A DNA stretch of 64,000 nt from Hanleya hanleyi (Eukaryota; Mollusca; Polyplacophora; Lepidopleurida; Hanleyidae): positions 1 through 64,000 of the forward strand of contig JAVTVY010018941.1 in the NCBI GenBank assembly GCA_036873755.1, read 5' to 3'. Positions 57,137 through 64,000 of this stretch are shown here, in pieces (within the stretch, counting starts at the first letter, position 1; each line of letters starts with the position of its first letter). Below the pieces are notes generated by a model. The model did not search any database and was not told the DNA's origin. It was given only the letters and a program-made list of their open reading frames with translations. The translations under genes and the position numbers were made by a program.

Positions 57137-57520
57137 TTACAAGCGTCTGGTCCGTCATTCATAATTTAGCCGTCGTCCATTAGAGAATATCCGCGTCCAT
57201 AATCCAAAGACCTATTCCATATAACAGTATAAGCACCAAATTCAGTCATAGTATACATAAACATACGCTTGTTTCCTGCAAAAGAGAAGCGGTCAACAGT
57301 TTTCAATGATGCCGACAAGACATCATGATGTTCCAAAAATATCAAATCCGTATCGCTGATCAGTATATATATAATTATTCATTGTAGAGTCGTCATCTGA
57401 AGAATGATGTATCTCAGTCACGCTTTGATTGTGAGTACCATGAGGATCTTGAAGTACATGGGTTCATACGGCTCCTAGCCCCGGGTTAAGCGGAATTAGA
57501 CACAAGTTACGAAACGTACT
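57137..57520 (-). repeat. Solo RT-element 3' tail
   Basis: Close match to 4378-4760 (AAGCGTCTGGTCCGTC, AATATCCGCGTCCATAATCC, GACATCATGATGTTCC) ending at TTACGAAACGTAC, where the RT frame would begin. No RT sequence follows, so it is a tail-only copy. Confidence 0.65.
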
Positions 57521-57529
57521 GGTCCATTG

Positions 57530-57985
57530 ATGACTTCGTGTACACAGTCAGCCAATCAAGTGCCTCACTTTAGTGTGTCGCAGGAGTCAGGCGCTGACCT
57601 CAGACTGTCAGCGTGCGTCACTCGTCATCTCAGCCAATCAGAAGCGCGTGAATCACAATGCCACTCCATATTTGGCGGTTTAAATGAAGGTCAGCTCATC
57701 TCGTGGACAAGTAATGATTTTGTTACAGGCTGTCTGCCATTAGCATCTGCGATGGTCAGTAAAAGTGGATTTCAACATGGATTCTACATAAATTGTTCAA
57801 TCCTCTATACTTTTGGCGCCTGCATGGTCTGTCCCATGTTGGAACAGGCCCACGAAAATGAGAATGCCGGACAAGTTATTGATATGTCTATCTTTTCGCA
57901 GCCTGGGGCAATATCCGAAAATAGGGTTAAAATGTTTGGGGCGTACGTAATACGGTCTATTACGGACACAATGACATACGGTTAA
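57530..57985 (+). CDS. Uncharacterised open frame
   Basis: ATG-initiated 151-residue frame. The first third overlaps promoter-like sequence and is probably not coding. The later part, from about MVSKSGFQHGFY (57752 onward), has balanced codon use and a cysteine-containing hydrophobic stretch. No domain or signal recognised. Confidence 0.2.
   Translation: MTSCTQSANQVPHFSVSQESGADLRLSACVTRHLSQSEARESQCHSIFGGLNEGQLISWTSNDFVTGCLPLASAMVSKSGFQHGFYINCSILYTFGACMVCPMLEQAHENENAGQVIDMSIFSQPGAISENRVKMFGAYVIRSITDTMTYG
57552..57678 (+). promoter_or_regulatory. Promoter-like cluster: two CCAAT boxes, CArG/E2F
   Basis: CCAATCA at 57552-57558 and 57634-57640, then CCATATTTGG (SRF-type CArG box, 57666-57675) overlapping TTTGGCGG (E2F-type, 57671-57678). 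Such a cluster within 130 bases suggests a growth-regulated promoter, but no downstream gene is identified. Confidence 0.3.
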
Positions 57986-58185
57986 CTGACCGTGAACGTT
58001 CTACTGAACCTATTGTGTGATCCCGAAATAATCCATGGTAACCCTTGTGTGCCTCTCGCAAGTCATTGTGATCGTCGATATCTGATCGACAATATATTAA
58101 ATCTGTCAGTCAAAGTCACATTGATTGTACTAAACACGGCATGCCTGATGCCCTCTTGTTGGCCCTATCTGTCTGTCATATAGTA

Positions 58186-58848
58186 TTCTTGATCTTTCAA
58201 CCTGGACAATGTCTGTTACGTAGCCGTCGTCTTCTCTACCCAAAGTTAACGCCATTGCAGTGTTGATTCGGGTCAATGAGCGCTTGCTAAGGAAACGTAG
58301 ATATGCAGTGTATCAGAGAATTGAAGTCATTAGATTTAGCGGCTCAATCTATGATGTAGCGGCTCAATCTCACTCTAGTATACGAAAAAGTCAAACACAG
58401 ACGAAAGTCCAATTTCAAATGTCACTTTTGACGTCAGTTGTTTTATGTCACATTCGACTCTGAACTTTAACAATATGAATCTTTGGCATTTTGGCTGTAC
58501 GGAACATAGCATTCTATGCAGAACTACAATTTTTGTTTTAACTTTTTTTTTGCTGTAACACCCAAGGCAGTTACTCATATGTTACTGTAACTAATCTTTT
58601 GTGTTTCCTTAAAGGAATGATAACCAATTACATATAAATATATATTCTCCAGCCATAGAAATACTTATTAACCAGAGTAATTTTGAACATGAGCCGTTTG
58701 TCCATCAAGTTTTCTAGAAAGAGTGAGATCATTAATTTAATAAAATCTGATCTACCTTTAAAAATTATTCCGACCTGAAAGCAGTTGATCAGCTATTGAC
58801 TGCCAGTAGTGGAAAACGTGAATAGAACAATAGTAAAGCAGGTGGGAC
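58186..58848. other. Intergenic, no gene seen
   Basis: No supported exon, array or element end. Confidence 0.35.
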
Positions 58849-59096
58849 GAAAATGGACGTCCAGATATCGGACGAACATGAACGTCCAGAGATCGGATGA
58901 ACATGAACGTCCAGAGATCGGACGAACATGAACGTCCAGAGATCGGACGAACATAAACGTCCAGAGATCGGACGAACATAAACGTCCAGAGATCGGACGA
59001 ACATGAACGTCCAGAGATTGGACGAAGAATGAACGTCCAGAGATCGGACGATCAATAAACGTCCAGAGCTTGGACGAACATGAACGCCCAGGATCG
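58849..59096. repeat. 25-bp minisatellite, ten units
   Basis: Unit GACGAACATGAACGTCCAGA plus GATCG. ACGTCC starts at 58857, 58882, 58907, 58932, 58957, 58982, 59007, 59033 and 59059, with a variant at 59084, so the period is 25 with two 26s. It has no stop on the minus strand, so three overlapping frames there are by-products. Confidence 0.9.
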
Positions 59097-59411
59097 GGAT
59101 CTTTAGACGCACGATGCGCTAAGCGACGCCATTGCCAATAAAACGCTATTGCCGCGGTCAGACAAGGAGTCATTTGTTATGCGACATACAAAAGCTTGTG
59201 CATTAAATATGTTTACTTGAAGTGCAGCCCAGTTGATAATTGGATCATTTTATAACTAGGTTTTTTACCGACGAGGTATTATGTTTGTAATGGCCTATTC
59301 AACTTAGTAACAAAATCATTTTCACAGATGCTCGGTTTTGTTATATTTTGAAGATCCCTGGTATATTATTGGACTGAAATCTGATGACGTTTCACTGCAT
59401 TACCGCGTCCC

Positions 59412-59478
59412 TAACTGTGGCTCGATGTCATGTGACGGGATGCCATGTGATGCAATGTCATGTGGACAATGACGTCAT
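59412..59478. repeat. Short CATGTG-rich tract ending in a CRE
   Basis: GTCATGTGACGG, GCCATGTGATGC and GTCATGTGGAC in succession, then a full palindromic TGACGTCA at ~59470. Could be a regulatory patch; no linked gene. Confidence 0.35.
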
Positions 59479-60529
59479 TTCGTACATCGTACGGTAATGA
59501 TTCTCCAGAGGGTGCACTCCACACTAGGCCACGGTTCCGCACAAATGGCCCCTCCCTAATTTCATAATAAGGAAGGTCGCCTGTTTTTGACAGCATGGTA
59601 ATTCTTCTTCCCTTTCTACTAGCTGATATCTGTAGTATCACCCTGCTGGACGTCACCATTTCTTCAAACGAGGATATAACAATTGCTTGCTTATCGCATC
59701 TACGCGCCACTACAGAGTTAATGGTTTCCGGAATTGAATATCTGGCAGGACAAAATCCTCACTTTTTCGGGGAACGAAAATGATGATTCCCTTATGGCGA
59801 TGAAATTTTACAAAAAACGAGTAGGTCGACCCCCTGATTTTTTTCGCTTTTTAAAATGCCCGTTGGACGGAAAAACTTTCACAAGTCTAACAAGAAAATC
59901 ATTTCGTTTGTTTTCTCTGTATGGTGGGTCGAATTTGACACATTTTCGTACATTTTATGGAGTTTTTCAGAAAAGTTGAAGAAGGTTTAAGGAGGATTGC
60001 ACGTCTTTCCTTTTCAATTTGAATAGCTCACTTGTCTCCTGGAATAATGGCATGGGTGTGCCCATTCAGAAAATATATACTTTCACAGGGGTTTTGTTAA
60101 AGATTTTACATATATTTGAGGCCGAAGACCCGAACCCATGTCTATTTTAACCGCACATCATTTAGGTGTGGAATGCACCCAGACGTCCGTATTGAACCTG
60201 AATAGGAGTGGAAACGACTGCTTCAGATCCGGTATTCATAACGAGCCTGCGTGGCGTGATTTGGATTCGAGCAAAATAAACTGGATTCGCTCACATTTGA
60301 GCGAATTTGGGCGAATCCGTAACTCAACGAGAGATCCTGAAGGATCTTGGCGCCCACCATTGTCCGATAATTGTAAGCTAATGACTAGAGGATCTTTTTG
60401 TCCATTGTTACTAAGAACAGACAATTGATTTGTAATTTTGTTTGCAGAATTTCGAATCTGAGTGAAAATGATTCTGTTTCTTGGGCTATTTTGAGATATC
60501 TCTTTTAAGATACCATGCAGCTGCATGTT

Positions 60530-60690
60530 AATTATTGTGTTTGTAACTGTTTCTTATTCTATTCACTGTTGTCTGTCATCTTGTAATTGTACATGTATGT
60601 GTAATATGTCTGTTGGGAGAGGCGTTCAAATAGGCTCTGCCTGTTCGCCGATCCCTGTTTCCTGGTGAAATAAATATACTGTTTAAATCA
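60530..60690 (+). other. Possible LINE 3' end
   Basis: GGGAGAGGCGTTCAAATAGG with a complementary GCCTGTTCGCCGATCCC, then CTGTTTCCTGGTGAAATAAA. A hairpin followed by GAAATAAATA is a layout I know from invertebrate non-LTR retrotransposon 3' ends. No RT upstream. Confidence 0.35.
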
Positions 60691-60834
60691 AGATACCATG
60701 CTCGAAAATAGTAAGATGGTACAATAATGCTTAATACTGAAGGGTCCGCTCAGTAATGTTGAAACTTCAAAAGTGCCTGGATCCTGATTATCTCCCTTGG
60801 ATCGAAACATACAGTAGTCTACAGTTGTCGAGTT

Positions 60835-61077
60835 GTGACATTGAGTCACAAGACTGAGGTCGGCATACGAAACGGTGGAGCAGTTCACTTGCTACTGCAT
60901 GGACTAAAGAAGGCTGATTTAAAATTTGAAGAAATACATTTTAATTCAGAATTATTTGAACTCCTTGATATGAAAGGTGAAGGTACGGATATTCTCTATA
61001 GTCAATATATAGAATATGCCCCACCGTTTGATCCGCCGACTCTTGTGATGCAACGTCACTTGAGAATACCAAATTAA
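60835..61077 (+). CDS. Uncharacterised open frame
   Basis: 80 codons open, mixed composition (HLLLHGLKKADLKFEEIHF, then LFELLDMKGEGTDILYSQY), no ATG at its start. It ends just before the satellite array at 61081. No recognised domain; possible exon or gene fragment. Confidence 0.2.
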   Translation: MTLSHKTEVGIRNGGAVHLLLHGLKKADLKFEEIHFNSELFELLDMKGEGTDILYSQYIEYAPPFDPPTLVMQRHLRIPN

Positions 61078-61080
61078 TTT

Positions 61081-63085
61081 GGAGCGTAACTTGGATTTTC
61101 GAATCGGACCAAAAAGGTATCTTGCACTAATAGGCCCCATGTGAGACCTGTGTACCAAATTTCAGAAAAATCCATGAAATATTTCCCAAGAATTCACGGT
61201 AACAATGTTTCAAGGGGAAATTCAAGATGGCCGCCTTGTGGCCATATTGGATCTTCGATTCGGACCGAAAAAGGTACCTTGCACAACTAGACCATAAGGG
61301 GAACCTGTGTACCAAATTTGAGAAAGATCCATGCAGTACTTCCTGAGAAATCACGATAACAAATTTGCATGGGAAAATCCAAGATGGCCGCCTGTTTTGC
61401 CATATTGAATTTTCGAATCGGACCAGAAAAGGTATCTTGTACAACTAGACGACAAGGTGAACCTGTGTACCTAATTTAACAAAGATCCATGCAGTAGTTC
61501 CTGAGAAATCGCAATAACAAAGTTTCATGGGGAAATCCAAGATGGCCGCCTGATGGACATATTGGATTTTGGAATCGGACCAAAAAAGGTTTCTTGCACA
61601 ACTGGACCCCAAGGGGAACATGTGTACCAAATTTGAGAAAGATCCATGAAGTAGTTCCTGAGAAATCGCGATAACAAGTTTTCATATGGGAATCCAAGAT
61701 GGCTGCCTAGTGGCCATATTGAATTTCGGAATCGGACCAAAAAAGGTTTCTTGCACAACTAGACCCCAAGGGGAACCTGTGTACCAAATTTGAGAAAGAT
61801 CCGTGCAGTAGTTCCTGAGAAATCGCGATAACAAGGTTTCATGGGGAAATCCAAGATGGCTGCTTGGTGGCCATATGGGATTTTCGAATCGGACCAAAAA
61901 AGGTTTCTTGCACAACTAGACCCCAAGGGGAACCTCCGTAACAAATTTGAGAAAGATCTATGCAGTTGTTCCTGAGAAATCATGATAACAAGGTTTTACG
62001 GGAAAATCCAAGATGGCTGCCTGGTGGCCATATTGGATTTTCGAATCGGTCCAAAAAAGGTATCTGCACATCTAGACCCCAAGAGGAACCTGTGTACCAA
62101 ATTTCAGAAAGATCCGTGCAGTAGTTCCTGAGACATCGCGATAACAAGGTTTTACGGGAAAATCCAAGATGGCCGCCCTGTGGCCATATTGGATTTTCGA
62201 ATCGGACCAGAAAAAGTATCTGCACAACTAGGCCCCAAGGGGAATATGTGTACCAAATTTCAGAAAGATCCATGCAGTAGTTCCTGAGAAATCGTGATAG
62301 CAAGGTTTCATGGGGAAATCCAAGATGGCCGCCCTGTGGCCATATTGGATTTTCGAATCGGACCAGAAAAGATATCTGCACATCTAGACTCCAAGAGGAA
62401 CCTGTGTACCAAATTTCAGAAAGATCCGTGCAGTATTTCCTGAGAAATCGTGATAACAAGGTTTCATGGGGAAATCCAAGATGGCTGCCCTGTGGCCATA
62501 TTGCATTTTCGAATCGGACCAGAAAAGGTATCTGCACATCTAGACCCCAAGGGGAACCTGTGTACCAAATTTCAGAAAGATCCGTGCCGTAGTTCCTGAG
62601 AAATCGCGATAACAAGGTTTCATGGAGAAATCCAAGATGGCCGCCCTGTGGCCATATTTGATTTTCGAATCGGACCAGAAAAGGTATCTGCACAACTAGG
62701 CCCCAAGGAGAATCTCTGTACCAAATTTCAGAAAGATCCATGCAGTAGTTCCTGAGAAATCGTGATAACAAGGTTTCATGGGGAAATCCAAGATGGCCGC
62801 CCTGTGGCCATATTGGATTCTCGAATCGGACCAGAAAAGGTATCTGCACATCTAGACCCCAAGAGGAACCTGTGTACAAAATTTCAGAAAGATCCGTGCA
62901 GTAGTTCCTGAGAAATCGCGATAACACGGTTTCATGGGGAAATCCAAGATGGCCGCCCTGTGGCCATATTGGATTTTCGAATCGGGCTAGAAAAGTTATC
63001 TGCACAACTAGACCCCAAGGGGAACATGTGTGCGAAATTTCAGAAAGATCCGTGCAGTAGTTCCCGAGAAATAGCGATAACAAGA
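61081..63085. repeat. 156/157-bp satellite array, ~13 units
   Basis: CAAGATGGC starts at 61223, 61380, 61538, 61695, 61852, 62009, 62165, 62321, 62477, 62633, 62789 and 62945. Spacing is 157-158 for the first five steps and exactly 156 afterwards. The change is loss of one T (TTTCTTGCAC to ATCTGCAC). Since 156 is 52 codons, the later half keeps a 367-codon frame open on the minus strand; the 157 part gives short staggered frames. Satellite, not a gene. Confidence 0.9.
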
Positions 63086-63192
63086 ATTGTTTACGGACGG
63101 ACGACGGACGACGGACTGACTGACGGACGACGGACCACGGACAAAAGGCGATTTGAACAGCCCACCATCTGGTGATGGTGGGCTAAAAATAT
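63086..63192 (+). repeat. Satellite tail: GGAC tract plus 10-bp-stem hairpin
   Basis: ACGGACGGACGACGGACGAC and variants, then GCCCACCATC-TGGT-GATGGTGGGC (63160-63183) followed by TAAAAAT. Such an array-tail-hairpin layout is known from bivalve Helitron/Helentron-like and pearl-type elements. The CTAA after the stem is compatible with a CTRR end, but this is only suggestive. Confidence 0.55.
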
Positions 63193-63420
63193 TCCCTCAT
63201 AGCCTGTGCAGAAACACAATCAAAAATACATGTACATCTCAATGTATCATAATTTCCATATTGTATTTCTGAAACTGGAAGTAAAGGGCAGCTTAATATC
63301 TATTAGAATGGGGTCTATTAGGAGAAACGGCCTTCGATGGAGCATTCTTAGAACCATAGTCGTTTATCATGAGCGAAATGTCTAGACTGAACTCTTGGAC
63401 ACCTATAGACTGAACTGCCT

Positions 63421-63668
63421 TGGTCGGCGATGTGAGCTTTAGTGCCTTGATTCACCATGACAAATGGTCACCTACTAAATTCTGTCTGGCGCTTCTCAAA
63501 GAAATTCTAAAAATAAAGAATCAATGCAAAGGAATGGACAAACGAGGTTTCAACAAAGCGAAGGTAAACCGCATAACGGAGCTTGGGTTTCGGCGGAAAG
63601 ACTTGTCTCCAGTCCACTGTAGACTGTATGACTGTCTGTTACATCAAGATATTAACAATAACGTTTAG
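63421..63668 (+). CDS. Uncharacterised open frame, possible exon
   Basis: 82 codons with coding-like composition (WSPTKFCLALLKEILKIKNQ, then DKRGFNKAKVNRITELGF, RKDLSPVHCRLYDCLLHQD), ending at TAG 63666-63668. No ATG until 63534, so if real it is an exon or truncated gene. It is in unique DNA beyond the satellite. No domain recognised. Confidence 0.3.
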
Positions 63669-64000
63669 CCCTGTGGTAGAGAAGATGGCCTGATGGCAAA
63701 GACATCCTTTCACTTCCATGACGACTGTTGGTGTTGATGCCAGATTTTCTGTCATAAACCATTGTTAACACCGGGGAGGGTTTCCATAACCCCTCGACAG
63801 AACATCTGTTTAATTTACACTGTTAAAATGATATGGTCAATTTTACAAAAAATATGGTCAGTTTCGATAATAGATTTTATGGTCCAGTCATCAATGCATT
63901 GACCGTGATAACCATCGCCAGTCTGTTCACAAAAGTGCGAAAAAATGGGTTATGTCAGCTCTTCCCGATCAATCTGAAAAAATGAAAAGAAATAAAATAA
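63669..64000. other. Intergenic, no gene seen
   Basis: AT-rich sequence to the window edge with nothing recognised. Confidence 0.35.

Noticed and set aside
58849..59096. CRISPR-like array
   Set aside because: Units are contiguous with no variable spacers; it is a simple 25-bp minisatellite in a eukaryotic context.
58793..59173. Three overlapping 70-126 codon minus-strand frames
   Set aside because: All are the 25-bp minisatellite read in different phases.
61980..63083. 367-codon open frame on the minus strand as a repeat-containing protein gene
   Set aside because: It is made of seven 156-base satellite units. The open phase is explained by the unit being 52 codons long, and the neighbouring 157-base units break the same frame.

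Overview
The window reads as non-coding-rich, AT-rich nuclear DNA of a marine invertebrate. Reasons are the absence of operon-like gene packing, canonical GT/AG splice sites, AATAAA poly(A) signals, fragments of eukaryotic retroelement reverse transcriptases, and dense layers of nested MITE-like elements, minisatellites and 120-260 bp satellite arrays of the kind known from molluscs and other lophotrochozoans or basal deuterostomes. I cannot name the species from sequence alone. No rRNA, tRNA, CRISPR or prokaryotic gene was seen.

Layout. 1-3.4 kb: foldback elements. 4.2-7.2 kb: a truncated reverse transcriptase (RT) gene and its 3' tail nested in relics of a DNA-transposon family called E/T here, then a ~165 bp tandem array. 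8.3-14.3 kb: several E copies and a TIR element with 9-bp target duplications that carries a RecQ-like helicase fragment. 14.5-32.9 kb: the core of the E/T family. It holds two 3.15 kb T elements in inverted orientation, full and deleted E elements, a frameshifted BRCT exon, and a ~1.9 kb unique segment (U1/U2) duplicated in tandem. 33.08-33.45 kb: the terminal exon of a small gene whose start-codon exon lies in both U1 and U2. 33.7-46.6 kb: AACGTT-rich repeats, satellite arrays rich in AGGTCA half sites, two broken RT copies, and a segmental duplication in which one copy has taken a 1.5 kb insertion bearing a GC-rich minisatellite foldback. 46.6-60.8 kb: lower repeat density, with a LINE RT remnant, a Harbinger-like element with TTA target duplication, two promoter-like clusters and a 25 bp minisatellite. 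61.1-63.2 kb: a 156/157 bp satellite with a hairpin tail.

The best-supported host gene is the two-exon 86-residue reading frame (25788-25839 or 31752-31803 joined to 33083-33291). It sits exactly where unequal exchange between E elements appears to have duplicated its first coding exon. The E element at the junction (29117-30044) is a hybrid of the two flanking copies, with the switch between 29799 and 29819. This, the modular tail shared by unrelated satellite arrays, and the helicase-carrying TIR element are the observations most worth following. Most long reading frames in the window are by-products of tandem repeats and are not called as genes. All identities are from reading the sequence; no database or alignment software was used.
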